Source of the DNA: Natronomonas marina | Lineage (GTDB): Archaea; Halobacteriota; Halobacteria; Halobacteriales; Haloarculaceae | Length of the DNA stretch: 64,000 bases | Assembly: GCF_024298905.1 (NCBI RefSeq) | Contig: NZ_CP101154.1 | Coordinates: 2,356,001-2,420,000, forward strand | Direction of reading: 5' to 3' | Part shown: positions 49,179 to 57,170 of the stretch, piece after piece | How the letters are laid out: each line of letters starts with the position of its first letter | How positions within the stretch are numbered: the stretch's first letter is position 1 | Position numbers and translations under genes: made by a program | The notes under the pieces: generated by a model | Databases searched by the model: none | Seen by the model: only the letters and a program-made list of their open reading frames with translations | What the model was told of the DNA's origin: nothing

Positions 49179-50182
49179 GGGTCGAACTCGCGGAGCGCCT
49201 CCAGGCGGGCGGCGGCGGCGCCGGAGTCGATGGACTCGCGTGCGGCGTCGACGCCCCCGGCGAGGCTGTCGGTCTCGCCGGCGACGTAGATGGCCGCGCC
49301 CGCGTTCGCCAGCACGATGTCGCGCTTTGCGCCGTCGACGTCGCCCTCGAGGATGCCGCGCATGTCGGCGGCGTTCTCGGTCGGCGAACCGCCGGCGACC
49401 GCGCCGAGGTCGTAGGTACCGACGCCGAGGTCCTCCGGGGTGACCGTGTACTGGGTGACCGAATCGTCGTCGACCTCGGCGACGGTCGACTCGCCGTGGA
49501 CGCCGATCTCGTCGAGGCCGTCGCCGTGGACGACGAGCGCCCGTTCGACGGCCATCTTCGAGAGCGCGTCCGCGAGCACGGGAACGAGGTCCGCGTCGTA
49601 GACGCCGACGACCTGTGCGTCGGCGCCCGCGGGGTTCGTCAGCGGCCCGAGCACGTTGAAGATGGTGCGCATCCCCAGTTCCTTCCGGGGGCCGATGACG
49701 GCCTTCATCGCCGGGTGGAAGACGGGCGCGAGCATGAACCCCATGTCGCGCTCCTCGATGCACCGCTCGACTACCGGAGGTTCGGCGTCGATGGTGACGC
49801 CCAGTTCCTCGAGGACATCCGCGCTGCCCGACGAGGAGGACACCGAGTAGTTGCCGTGCTTGGCGACGGGGACGCCGCTCCCGCTGACGACGAAGGCGCT
49901 CGTCGTCGAGACGTTGATGGTGTCGTGACCGTCGCCGCCGGTCCCGCAGGTGTCGACGAGCGGGCTACGATTCGGGTCGATGGTCCGGGCCGCGTCGGCC
50001 ATTCCCTGTGCGAAGCCGGCTATCTCGGCTTCGGTCTCGCCCTTCGCGCGCAGCGCCGACAGCAGCGCGCCGATCTGTGCCTCCGTCGCCTCCTCGAAGA
50101 CGAGCGACGACGCCGTGCGCGCCTCCTCGATGGAGAGGTCCTCGCCGTCGGCCACCCGTTCGATGTACTCCGTCATACTCAT
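49175..50182 (-). CDS. trpD: Anthranilate phosphoribosyltransferase
   Basis: First gene of the operon. A 335-residue enzyme transferring phosphoribose from PRPP to anthranilate. It has Asp-Thr-Cys-Gly-Thr-Gly-Gly-Asp-Gly (PRPP/anthranilate loop), the Lys-His-Gly-Asn-Tyr-Ser-Val-Ser-Ser motif, and Gly-Ile-Arg-Thr-Ile-Phe-Asn-Val-Leu-Gly-Pro-Leu-Thr-Asn-Pro. ATG 50182 or 50176 are both possible; two residues differ. The operator at 50215-50230 sits just upstream. Confidence 0.96.
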   Translation of the reverse strand: MSMTEYIERVADGEDLSIEEARTASSLVFEEATEAQIGALLSALRAKGETEAEIAGFAQGMADAARTIDPNRSPLVDTCGTGGDGHDTINVSTTSAFVVSGSGVPVAKHGNYSVSSSSGSADVLEELGVTIDAEPPVVERCIEERDMGFMLAPVFHPAMKAVIGPRKELGMRTIFNVLGPLTNPAGADAQVVGVYDADLVPVLADALSKMAVERALVVHGDGLDEIGVHGESTVAEVDDDSVTQYTVTPEDLGVGTYDLGAVAGGSPTENAADMRGILEGDVDGAKRDIVLANAGAAIYVAGETDSLAGGVDAARESIDSGAAAARLEALREFDP

Positions 50183-50214
50183 GCTGAACACCAATGTCCA
50201 ATACTGTGTTACGA

Positions 50215-50230
50215 TGTACAAAACAGTACA
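50215..50230. promoter_or_regulatory. trp operator-like inverted repeat TGTAC-N6-GTACA
   Basis: A perfect 5-bp inverted repeat, TGTAC (50215-50219) and GTACA (50226-50230), containing the hexamer TGTACA. It lies 33-48 bases upstream of the trpD ATG. A minus-strand TATA-like patch (50231-50240) lies just behind it, so the repeat would cover the transcription start. TGTACA is the TRP box bound by TrpY in Methanothermobacter. Here, a Trp-responsive repressor site is a reasonable inference. Confidence 0.6.
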
Positions 50231-50313
50231 TCAGCATAAGGCTGTCGCTACGGCCGCGGCTGGTGGGTCGTCGGAACGGAGGGAGGAAACCGAAAGGAGA
50301 GGAACCGCAGCAG

Positions 50314-51375
50314 TTACTCGCCGGTCCAGATCGGCTGCGGGACGGCGGGGTACTCGGTGAAGGTGGGGATGCCGGAGGTTCCGGGCTGGCACTCGCCGGC
50401 CGAACAGTCGGCGTTTGCGCCCGCCGCACCGAACGGCGCGTCCACGTCGGTCGCCGCGTCGGCCGTCGAGGTGTCGCCCCGGACCATCGGATCGACGGTG
50501 TAGGTCTGGGCGCCGTCGTCGAGGTTCACCGAGGGGTCGGCTCCGACGCCGCTGGTGGTGGCGATACCGCCGGCGAAACCGGAGACGCTCGGCCCGGATT
50601 CGCCGAGCGTCGCCTCGTAGTAGACCCGCAGGACGCCGCCGTCCTGGTAGGGGCCGGCCCTGATGACGCTGACCGTGGTGTCGGGGTCGCTCGGCGGGTC
50701 GGTCGGATCGATCGAGGGATCGTTCGGGTCCTGGATCTCACACTGGTTGGGCACCACACCGAGGACGATGTTGGCGGCGCTCTTGGGCCCAATGAACGGC
50801 GGGACCGGGTTCGGAACCTGCTCGGGGAGTTCCTCCTGCGGGGACGGAACCATCTCGTAGGGGACGTTCTCGTTGACCCGCCCCGGAACGTCGGTGCAGG
50901 CGGCCTCGGGCGCCGACATACCGGGCTCGACCCGGACCGTCGTGCTGTCGTTGTCGGCACCGCTCTGGACGGTAGCGGTGTGGTTGCCGGCGTCCTGGAA
51001 GGAGGTCTCCCAGGTGAAGTTCACCGTGTCCTCCTGGCCGGGCGCGAAGCCCTCCTGGTCGACGGACTCGCCGTCGATGAGGAGTTCCGCGGTGCCCCCC
51101 TCGTTGGACTGGACGGCGACGGTGACGTTGAGCGGTTCGCCGGTCTGAACCGGGCTGTTCGTCTCGACTATGCGCACTTCGACTCCCTGCGTTTCACTGC
51201 TGGAGTCGGACGTCCCAGCGTCGAGCTCGCCGGTGTCGACGATGTCGTCGACGACGTCGTCGTCGAGGATGGAATCCTGGGTGAGAGCCGCTGCCGGGGC
51301 GGCAGTGAATCCGACAACCATCATCACGGCGACGAGGCAGGACGCGGTCGTTCTGATCGTGCTCTGTTCGACCAT
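50314..51375 (-). CDS. Secreted Ig-like/CARDB-like protein
   Basis: A 353-residue exported protein from ATG 51375. Signal peptide: residues about 10-30 (hydrophobic, ending Ala-Pro-Ala-Ala-Ala). Residues about 65-145 form a beta-sandwich similar to CARDB/Ig-like cell-surface domains (Ser-Pro-Val-Gln-Thr-Gly-Glu-Pro-Leu-Asn-Val-Thr start and Asp-Ala-Gly-Asn-His-Thr-Ala end). The second half is less typical, with Cys residues at about 170, 215, 330 and 335. No anchor at the C-terminus; a disulfide-stabilised secreted protein is likely. Function unknown. The stop TAA is at 50314-50316. Confidence 0.72.
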   Translation of the reverse strand: MVEQSTIRTTASCLVAVMMVVGFTAAPAAALTQDSILDDDVVDDIVDTGELDAGTSDSSSETQGVEVRIVETNSPVQTGEPLNVTVAVQSNEGGTAELLIDGESVDQEGFAPGQEDTVNFTWETSFQDAGNHTATVQSGADNDSTTVRVEPGMSAPEAACTDVPGRVNENVPYEMVPSPQEELPEQVPNPVPPFIGPKSAANIVLGVVPNQCEIQDPNDPSIDPTDPPSDPDTTVSVIRAGPYQDGGVLRVYYEATLGESGPSVSGFAGGIATTSGVGADPSVNLDDGAQTYTVDPMVRGDTSTADAATDVDAPFGAAGANADCSAGECQPGTSGIPTFTEYPAVPQPIWTGE

Positions 51376-51591
51376 CGTTACTTCCACGTTCCCGTGTTGG
51401 GGGATTACGCTTGCGCCCGGCATCCACGGGGGTTTATACGAAACGAGCAGAAACTGCCGTGTCCGTGTGATATAGCCACACACAGCGCCTCTCCTCGCCG
51501 ATGTGGTGGTGCGGCCGACCGACACGACGGATATTCCGAAAGGTTCAATTACGTCACCGGGCTACCCACGAGTGCAGCCGAAAACGAGTGC

Positions 51592-51666
51592 GGGTTCGTG
51601 GTCTAGGTCGGTTATGACACCTCCTTGACATGGAGGAGGTCGGCAGTTCAAATCTGCCCGAACCCA
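51592..51666 (+). tRNA. tRNA-Val (GAC)
   Basis: A 75-nt intron-less tRNA. Acceptor stem GGGTTCG/CGAACCC, D-arm with GG, anticodon stem CCTCC/GGAGG around loop TTGACAT with anticodon GAC (valine GUC/GUU), T-stem GGCAG/CTGCC with loop TTCAAAT, and discriminator A. CCA is not encoded. It is a single gene between the secreted-protein gene and the dehalogenase-like gene. Confidence 0.97.
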
Positions 51667-51757
51667 CTCTCCCGTTTTCCGACGCCCGGCAGATAGCCGG
51701 GGAATCCACTGTTGTTCGGAACCATACCTTTGAGTAGCCGTTCGACCTTGGGATGGT

Positions 51758-52654
51758 ATGGCACTCGTCAGCACGCCGGCCGAACGGTTCGAGGACCTGC
51801 AGGAGTACGACTACCCTCACGACAGCGTGACGGTCACCGACGACGGCGCCGAGATGGCCTACGTCGATGTCGACGGAAGCGGCGAGGAGACGTTCCTCTG
51901 TCTGCACGGCGAACCGACCTGGGGGTTTCTCTACCGGAAGATGATACCCGACCTCCGCACGCGCGGTCGCGTGGTCGTCCCCGACTTCGTCGGCTTCGGC
52001 CGGTCGGACAAGTACACCGACATCGACGCCTACGGCTTCGAGACCCACTACGAGACGCTCCAGCGGTTCGTCGAGGCGCTGGACCTCGAGGGAGTCACCC
52101 TGGTCTGTCAGGACTGGGGCAGCATCCTCGGGCTCCCGTACGCGGTCTCGGAGGCCCCCGAGCGGTTCGACCGCATTGTGGCGATGAACGCGCTCTTGAC
52201 CGACGGCGAGACCGAACTCATCGAGACGTGGCACCGGTTCAAGGAGATGGTCGTCAACGCGGACGATCTCGACATCGCGCGGGTGATCGACGGTGGCTGC
52301 GTCTCGGATCTCTCGGCGGCGGCAAAGGCGGGATACAGCGCGCCGTTCCCCGACGATGCCTCGAAGGCCGGCGCCTACGCGTGGCCCCCGATGGTGCCAC
52401 AGGACCCCGACATGCCGGGGGCCGACCGCCACGCACGACTGCGCGAAGATCTCCGAGAGTGGGAGAAGCCGTTCTTCGTGCTGTTCTCGGACAGCGACCC
52501 GATGACCGAGCAGTACCGGGACCTGTTCCGCGAGCTGGTACCGACGGCCGACGACGAGCCCGACGTGTGGATCGAGGACGCTGGTCACTTCCTGCAGGAG
52601 GACGCCGGTGAGGCGTGCGCCGAGCAGATCGTCGAGTTCGTCGACCGGCACTAG
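51758..52654 (+). CDS. Haloalkane dehalogenase-like alpha/beta hydrolase
   Basis: A 298-residue alpha/beta hydrolase. It carries the haloalkane-dehalogenase I pattern: His-Gly-Glu-Pro-Thr-Trp (residues 50-55; oxyanion Glu), nucleophile Asp119 in Cys-Gln-Asp-Trp-Gly-Ser with the halide-binding Trp120 next to it, a candidate acid Asp245/Asp247 in Ser-Asp-Ser-Asp-Pro, and catalytic His277 in Ala-Gly-His-Phe-Leu-Gln-Glu-Asp. Length fits (DhlA type about 310). The native substrate may be a haloalkane or an epoxide-like compound. No related catabolic genes are adjacent. Confidence 0.88.
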   Translation: MALVSTPAERFEDLQEYDYPHDSVTVTDDGAEMAYVDVDGSGEETFLCLHGEPTWGFLYRKMIPDLRTRGRVVVPDFVGFGRSDKYTDIDAYGFETHYETLQRFVEALDLEGVTLVCQDWGSILGLPYAVSEAPERFDRIVAMNALLTDGETELIETWHRFKEMVVNADDLDIARVIDGGCVSDLSAAAKAGYSAPFPDDASKAGAYAWPPMVPQDPDMPGADRHARLREDLREWEKPFFVLFSDSDPMTEQYRDLFRELVPTADDEPDVWIEDAGHFLQEDAGEACAEQIVEFVDRH

Positions 52655-52752
52655 CCGACACCGAGTCGGACCCGGACTGCAGCGCGGTACGGACCGGGGC
52701 GCCGGAAACCGACGCCTCGTGCGGAGCTTTGTAGATCGTACGGCGGGCCGTA

Positions 52753-53676
52753 TCAGCCCTCGACGGCGTCGGCGAGCGGCTCCTCGATGCCCAGCAGTTC
52801 GGCGCTGCGGGTCCAGAGCTTCCGCTGGGCTTCGGCGTCGACGGCGTCGGGAGCGGGACGTCGCTCGCGGCACCGCGCGAAGTACTTGCCTGTGACGCCC
52901 TCGACGGCCTCAGAGGCCGCCAGATAGACGATGGTGGCGGCGCCGTCCTCGACGGAGTCGGTCGTCGGGAACTCGCCGACGAGTTCGCCGATCTGGGGCG
53001 CCGGGGCGGGCAGCGCCCGCGAGAACTCGCTGCCCGGGACGATGCCGGGGTGCAGCGAGTTCGAGGTGACGTTGCGGCCGGCGGCGACCAGTCGGCGGGC
53101 CAGTTCGTTCGCAAAGAGGATGTTGGCGAGCTTCGAGCGGCAGTAGGCGGCCCACGGCGAGAGGCCGGTCAGGGCCGCAAGCCGATCGAGGTTCAGCGTC
53201 GCGATGCGGTGGCCGACCGACGCCGTCGTGATCACGCGTGCGCCCGGCGATAGCGCCGGCAGCAGCTCCGCGGTCAGCTGGTACGGCGAGAGGTGGTTGA
53301 TGTGGAAGGTCCGCTCGACGCCGAGGTCGGTCTCGGAGTTGTCCTGAAACAGTCCGCCGGCGTTGTTGCAGAGCACGGCGAGTTCCCCGACCTCCTCGCG
53401 GACGGTCTCGGCCAGCGCCGACACCTCCTCGGGCCGCTCGAAGTCCGCGGCGACGAACCGTGCGTCGGCGCCGACGGCCTCGAGGTCGTCGACGACCCGC
53501 TGGCCAGCGTCGCGGTCGCGTCCGTGGACGACGATGTCGGCGCCGAGTCGCCCCAGCGACAGTGCGGCCTCACGCCCGAGGCCGCTTGTCGAACCGGTCA
53601 CCAGGGCGGTCCGCCCCGAAAGGTCGACGTCCTCGATGCCAGCCTTCGTCTCCGGGTCCGCCTCGGAACCGAACAT
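52753..53676 (-). CDS. Short-chain dehydrogenase/reductase, second paralogue
   Basis: A 307-residue SDR similar over its length to the one at 33024-33947: Thr-Gly-Ser-Thr-Ser-Gly-Leu-Gly, His-Gly-Arg-Asp, Asn-Asn-Ala-Gly-Gly and Tyr-Cys-Arg-Ser-Lys with the conserved Ser before it (Thr-Thr-Ala-Ser). It has the retinol-dehydrogenase-like Thr-Phe-His-Ile-Asn-His-Leu motif. NADPH is predicted from the Arg after strand 2. Substrate unknown. It is divergent from nothing directly; the dehalogenase converges on it. Confidence 0.9.
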   Translation of the reverse strand: MFGSEADPETKAGIEDVDLSGRTALVTGSTSGLGREAALSLGRLGADIVVHGRDRDAGQRVVDDLEAVGADARFVAADFERPEEVSALAETVREEVGELAVLCNNAGGLFQDNSETDLGVERTFHINHLSPYQLTAELLPALSPGARVITTASVGHRIATLNLDRLAALTGLSPWAAYCRSKLANILFANELARRLVAAGRNVTSNSLHPGIVPGSEFSRALPAPAPQIGELVGEFPTTDSVEDGAATIVYLAASEAVEGVTGKYFARCRERRPAPDAVDAEAQRKLWTRSAELLGIEEPLADAVEG

Positions 53677-53734
53677 GTCGTCTCCGCGTACGGAACGGAG
53701 CGGTATTTATTACGCGGTTCCCGCGAGAACGCGG

Positions 53735-54661
53735 TCACCGACGGCGGCGGTAGAGCCCAGCGACAGCGAGCGCCACCAGTGCCGACAGCGGCGCAAAGCC
53801 CGCCCCGTCACTGACCGAGGGCGTCGCTCCCGTCCCGGAAGTCGCCGTTCCGCCGCCTGCGTTCCCGGTCGACGCCGCCGTCGGCGTCGGCGTCGCCGTG
53901 GCGGTCGGAGTCGAGGTCGACGTGGGAGTCGCCGTCGGCGTGGGGGTCGCCGTCGGCGTCGCCGTGGCAGTCGGGGTCGGCGTGGGCGTCGCCGTGGGCG
54001 TCGGTGTCGGTGTCGCTGTCGGCGTCGGCGTGGCGACCGGCCCGGAGGGTGGGGGGCCGAGTTCCGCCCGTGCGTCCTCGTCGGACGCACAGCCCTCACA
54101 GACGCCGAAGTAGTGCGAGAAGGCCGTGATGTTCGCCGTCTCGCCGGACGGCGTCTCGCCCTCGGCGTTGACGAGCCCCCGGTACCAGCCCGATTCCGCC
54201 GGGTTGACGACGCAGCCACCCAGTTCGAAGACGAGGGTGTCCCCGACGCCGATGGCGGGCTGGTCTCCGTCGCCCAGTCCGACGAGCGCCGCCTCGCCGT
54301 CCCAGACGACGGCGTCGACGTTCAGCGAGGTCCGGTCGCCGTCGGGACCTTCGACGTACAGCGAGTGCGGAAGGTCGGCGAATGCCTCGCCACCGCCGCT
54401 ACAGGGTTCGAGGTTCGCCCCGTCGACCGCGAAGATGATCTGTTCCGGGGACTCGATACGCTCGTATCCCTCGAACTCGTCGGTTACCTCGACGGCGAAA
54501 CGGTAGTCGACGCCGTCGGCGCCCGGCGAGCGGTCGTCGGGCGTCGTCTCGAAGTCGGTGTACTCGTGGTCGTGGTTCGCCGTGACGGCACCGGGCACGA
54601 CGGCAAGGCCGACGAGAAGCCAGGCTGCGACGAGGACGTGGACCGTCGAAAACCTATCCAT
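53735..54661 (-). CDS. Secreted protein with Thr-Pro linker and C-terminal sorting helix
   Basis: A 308-residue cell-surface protein. Signal peptide about 1-27. A globular domain (30-205) has several Cys (Glu-Pro-Cys-Ser-Gly-Gly-Gly, Gly-Gly-Cys, Val-Cys-Glu-Gly-Cys). Residues about 210-265 are an (Ala/Thr)-Pro-Thr tandem repeat, likely O-glycosylated, encoded by a highly repetitive stretch (about 53875-54045). The end is Gly-Phe-Ala-Pro-Leu-Ser-Ala-Leu-Val-Ala-Leu-Ala-Val-Ala followed by Tyr-Arg-Arg-Arg-Arg, a tripartite signal like PGF-CTERM but without Pro-Gly-Phe. It is probably lipid-anchored or membrane-retained after processing. Confidence 0.78.
   Translation of the reverse strand: MDRFSTVHVLVAAWLLVGLAVVPGAVTANHDHEYTDFETTPDDRSPGADGVDYRFAVEVTDEFEGYERIESPEQIIFAVDGANLEPCSGGGEAFADLPHSLYVEGPDGDRTSLNVDAVVWDGEAALVGLGDGDQPAIGVGDTLVFELGGCVVNPAESGWYRGLVNAEGETPSGETANITAFSHYFGVCEGCASDEDARAELGPPPSGPVATPTPTATPTPTPTATPTPTPTATATPTATPTPTATPTSTSTPTATATPTPTAASTGNAGGGTATSGTGATPSVSDGAGFAPLSALVALAVAGLYRRRR
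53875..54045 (-). repeat. Thr-Pro encoding tandem repeat
   Basis: A GTCGGCGT/GTCGCC-type array of 6-base units inside the 53735-54661 gene, encoding repeated Ala/Thr-Pro-Thr-Pro units. Such arrays slip easily in replication, so length may vary between strains. Confidence 0.75.
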
Positions 54662-54714
54662 AGATGGAGTGTCTCCCGAAAAGAAACGTAATTATCGGCC
54701 GTTCGGAACCGTCG

Positions 54715-55014
54715 TTAGGGGGTCGGCAGCTCGCCGCCCTCCGGCGGGACTTCCTGGTCCAGCACGGTCAGTTCGCAGGCCTCGGTGGGGTTCTCGGCGG
54801 AGAACTCACAGTCGATCTCCAGCAGCGTGACGCCGAAGACGTCCGCCAACAGGCTAGCCGACTGCTCTTGGGCGCTGGCGTCACCGCTGATCTCGATGCC
54901 CTCGTTCGGGTCCGGTTCGGGCACTTCCTGTGCCGCCGCCGGCAGTGCGAACATGCTAATAAGTCCGAAAGCCAATACCGCCGTCAGGACCACCCTGGCG
55001 TGTTTGCGTGACAT
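54715..55014 (-). CDS. Small secreted acidic protein
   Basis: A 99-residue exported protein from ATG 55014 with signal peptide about 1-28 (basic Arg-Lys-His-Ala-Arg, then a Leu/Val core ending Ala-Ala-Ala). The mature part is acidic and Glu/Asp-rich, with two Cys (Ile-Asp-Cys-Glu, Ala-Cys-Glu) that could form one disulfide, and a proline-rich end. I do not recognise a family. It sits 53 bases before the repeat-rich surface-protein gene on the same strand, so the two may be co-transcribed. Confidence 0.6.
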   Translation of the reverse strand: MSRKHARVVLTAVLAFGLISMFALPAAAQEVPEPDPNEGIEISGDASAQEQSASLLADVFGVTLLEIDCEFSAENPTEACELTVLDQEVPPEGGELPTP

Positions 55015-55150
55015 CGCATCACAGTATCCGTCGGAGTGTCTGTTGGGCTTTACTCCGTCTATTTTCGGCGTTTTAAGAGTGGATAGTGACCGGTCGTTTA
55101 AATTGTCGCAGTAAGAAGCACCAGGTATAGTCGGCCGCCACGTACGTCGA

Positions 55151-55468
55151 TTACTCCTCCCGGGAGGCACGGCACTCCTCGAGTGCCTCCGCCGTTCCCA
55201 CCACCATCGAGGGGACGACGAACATGAAGAGGTGTTCCTCCAGCGGGATGCCCGCTATCTCGATGCCCGTCCGCATGGGGATGTCGAAGACGCCGACCTC
55301 GAGGGTGTAGCGGTCCCACGCGTACGCGAAGGGGTACAGGACCAGGGAGACGCGCAGCGCCTTCCGGGTGGAGTTCGTCCGCCGGAGCAACGCCAGCGCG
55401 ACGGCACCCCAGAACAGCTCCGTCACGAGATACGTGTACCGACCGAACACCGTGATGTCGGGTCGCAT
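55151..55468 (-). CDS. Half-size lycopene cyclase-domain membrane protein
   Basis: A 105-residue protein with three hydrophobic segments. The region Arg-Thr-Gly-Ile-Glu-Ile-Ala-Gly-Ile-Pro-Leu-Glu-Glu-His-Leu-Phe-Met-Phe matches the conserved Pro-x-Glu-Glu motif of CrtYc/CrtYd-type lycopene beta-cyclases, which normally exist as two such halves, separate or fused. Here I see only one half. ATG 55468 is chosen; ATG 55489 is in frame. Whether it cyclises lycopene alone, or with a partner elsewhere, is unknown. Retinal synthesis for bacteriorhodopsin would need this chemistry. Confidence 0.75.
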   Translation of the reverse strand: MRPDITVFGRYTYLVTELFWGAVALALLRRTNSTRKALRVSLVLYPFAYAWDRYTLEVGVFDIPMRTGIEIAGIPLEEHLFMFVVPSMVVGTAEALEECRASREE

Positions 55469-55550
55469 ACCCACGCCCACGCGTCCCACACGTTAGTATG
55501 TGGGGAGTACTTTGAAGGCCCGGCGCGGCGAACTCGAAGCGGGAAGAGAG

Positions 55551-56696
55551 ATGAATATTGCAGACATCGCCACCCGGGAGTACATCCAGGTGGACATCGA
55601 CGAGCGGCTCGGCAAGGTTCGGTCCCTCTTCGAGCGCGAGAACCCGAAGGGAATCGTCGTGACGGACGATGGTGACTACGAGGGGATCGTGACCGAACGA
55701 CAGCTCCTCCAGTCACATATCGAAGACGACGCGAAGGTGCAGGTGATGGTCCGGAACAACGTCCCGACCGTCGAGCGAACCAACGGCGTCCGCGAGGTCG
55801 CCCGAATGCTGGTCGAGGGCGGGACCAAGATAGCACCGGTGATGGAGGGCGACGAGCTGTGGGGCATCGTCACCGAGGACGCCATCCTCGAGTCCGTCAT
55901 CGAGAACCTGGACGTTCTGACCGTCGAACAGATCTACACCGAGGAGGTCATCACGCTCACGGAGGACGACAGCCTGGGCAAGGCCATCAACCACCTCCGC
56001 GAGCACGGCATCTCGCGGCTCCCGGTCGTCAACGAGAACGGCAAGCTGACGGGGATGGTGACGACCCACGACATCGCGGACTTCGCCGTCCGCACCATGG
56101 AGCGCCAGCAGAAGGGCGACCGCTCCGGCGAAGCCGACCGAATGTTGGACCTGCCCGTCTACGACCTGATGAACAGCCCGGTCCAGACCGTCGACCGCGA
56201 GGAGAGCGTCCGGGCGGCCGTCGAGCGGATGCTCGACAGCGACTACGCCGGCCTCGTCGTCACGCCCGAGCACGACGACGCCGCGATTGCCGGCATCCTG
56301 ACCAAGACCGACGTGCTGCGCGCGCTGACCTACACCGAAAAGGAGAGTATGGACGTCCAGATCACGAACATCAACCACCTGGACACCATCTCCCGGCAGG
56401 ACATCTACGACGCCATCACGGAGGTCACCGACAAGTACCGCGACATGCAGGTCCAACACGCCCACGTCCGGTTCCACGAGCACAAGGAGAAGCTCCGCGG
56501 GACGCCGCTCATCCAGTGTCAGATCCGCCTCCGGACGAACCGCGGACAGGTCGGCGGCACCGGCGAGGGCTACGGCGCCGAGACCGCCTTCCACGTCGCC
56601 GTCGACAAACTCGAACGGAACGTCCTCGAACTGAAGGGCACTCGCGCCGACGCCGAGTACGAGGGACAGGTCCTCCGGAAGCTGGGCGAGCTGTAA
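55551..56696 (+). CDS. Four-CBS protein with C-terminal HPF-like ribosome-binding domain
   Basis: A 381-residue protein. Residues 5-270 hold four CBS domains (two Bateman modules), each with the usual Ile-Ala-Thr/Met-Val-x-Asn/Ile-Tyr-Thr/Leu-Met-Asn start and Gly-Ile-Val-Thr turn. The last 100 residues (about 280-380) carry Val-Gln-Ile-Thr-Asn, Ile-Tyr-Asp-Ala-Ile-Thr-Glu-Val, and Glu-Thr-Ala-Phe-His-Val-Ala-Val-Asp-Lys-Leu-Glu-Arg-Asn, resembling the HPF/RaiA fold that binds the 30S decoding site in ribosome hibernation. An adenine-nucleotide sensor fused to a ribosome factor is the natural reading. Start ATG 55551. Confidence 0.8.
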   Translation: MNIADIATREYIQVDIDERLGKVRSLFERENPKGIVVTDDGDYEGIVTERQLLQSHIEDDAKVQVMVRNNVPTVERTNGVREVARMLVEGGTKIAPVMEGDELWGIVTEDAILESVIENLDVLTVEQIYTEEVITLTEDDSLGKAINHLREHGISRLPVVNENGKLTGMVTTHDIADFAVRTMERQQKGDRSGEADRMLDLPVYDLMNSPVQTVDREESVRAAVERMLDSDYAGLVVTPEHDDAAIAGILTKTDVLRALTYTEKESMDVQITNINHLDTISRQDIYDAITEVTDKYRDMQVQHAHVRFHEHKEKLRGTPLIQCQIRLRTNRGQVGGTGEGYGAETAFHVAVDKLERNVLELKGTRADAEYEGQVLRKLGEL

Positions 56697-57170
56697 CCCC
56701 ACTCTCCTCCCCTTCGAGGCCCGTATCGCGGCTTTCGTGACCTCGCCCCCGAGGTCGTACCCCGCCGCCCGGTAGGCCGCTGTCACCGCCTCGGCCCCCT
56801 CGGAGACCGGCTGAGAGCAGCGGGACCTCCCGGTTGCCCGCGACGACGGGGAGCGTCGTCTCTCGGTGACGCGAGCGAAGCGGTCGAGGGATCGGTATCA
56901 CTCCGGACTGCCCGGCGGCCGACGGAGCCGTGACGGCCGAAAGGGAGTACGGAGCGTCCGTATCCGCGACCCGTGTTCGCTTCGCACGGACACCGAAATC
57001 GGGTCCGTGAGACTGCCGGGTCGCAGTACAGCGCCCCGGTGACGGGAAACGGGTGGCGAACGCGAGGAGGTCGATTCCCGCGAGCAGGACGTCCGCAATC
57101 AGGAGCACGGTGTACCTGCGTACTGACCGCCGGCCGTACTACCGGTCCCCGAAAAGAGACGGACCGACCG
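56697..57170. other. Intergenic region, no supported gene
   Basis: A 474-base gap between convergent genes. On the minus strand a frame around 56700-57120 contains protein-like pieces (Val-Leu-Leu-Ile-Ala-Asp-Val-Leu-Leu-Ala near 57110; Tyr-Arg-Ala-Ala-Gly-Tyr-Asp-Leu near 56750) in different frames, so it may be a decayed gene, but I cannot identify a homologue. No tRNA and no strong repeat seen. Confidence 0.35.

Noticed and set aside
53875-54045. Possible CRISPR-like or DNA repeat array
   Set aside because: It is a 6-base coding repeat inside a surface protein (Thr-Pro linker), with no spacers and no palindromic repeat.
56697-57120. Decayed gene on the minus strand
   Set aside because: Protein-like pieces occur in two frames, but I could not match them to any family, so no pseudogene is called.
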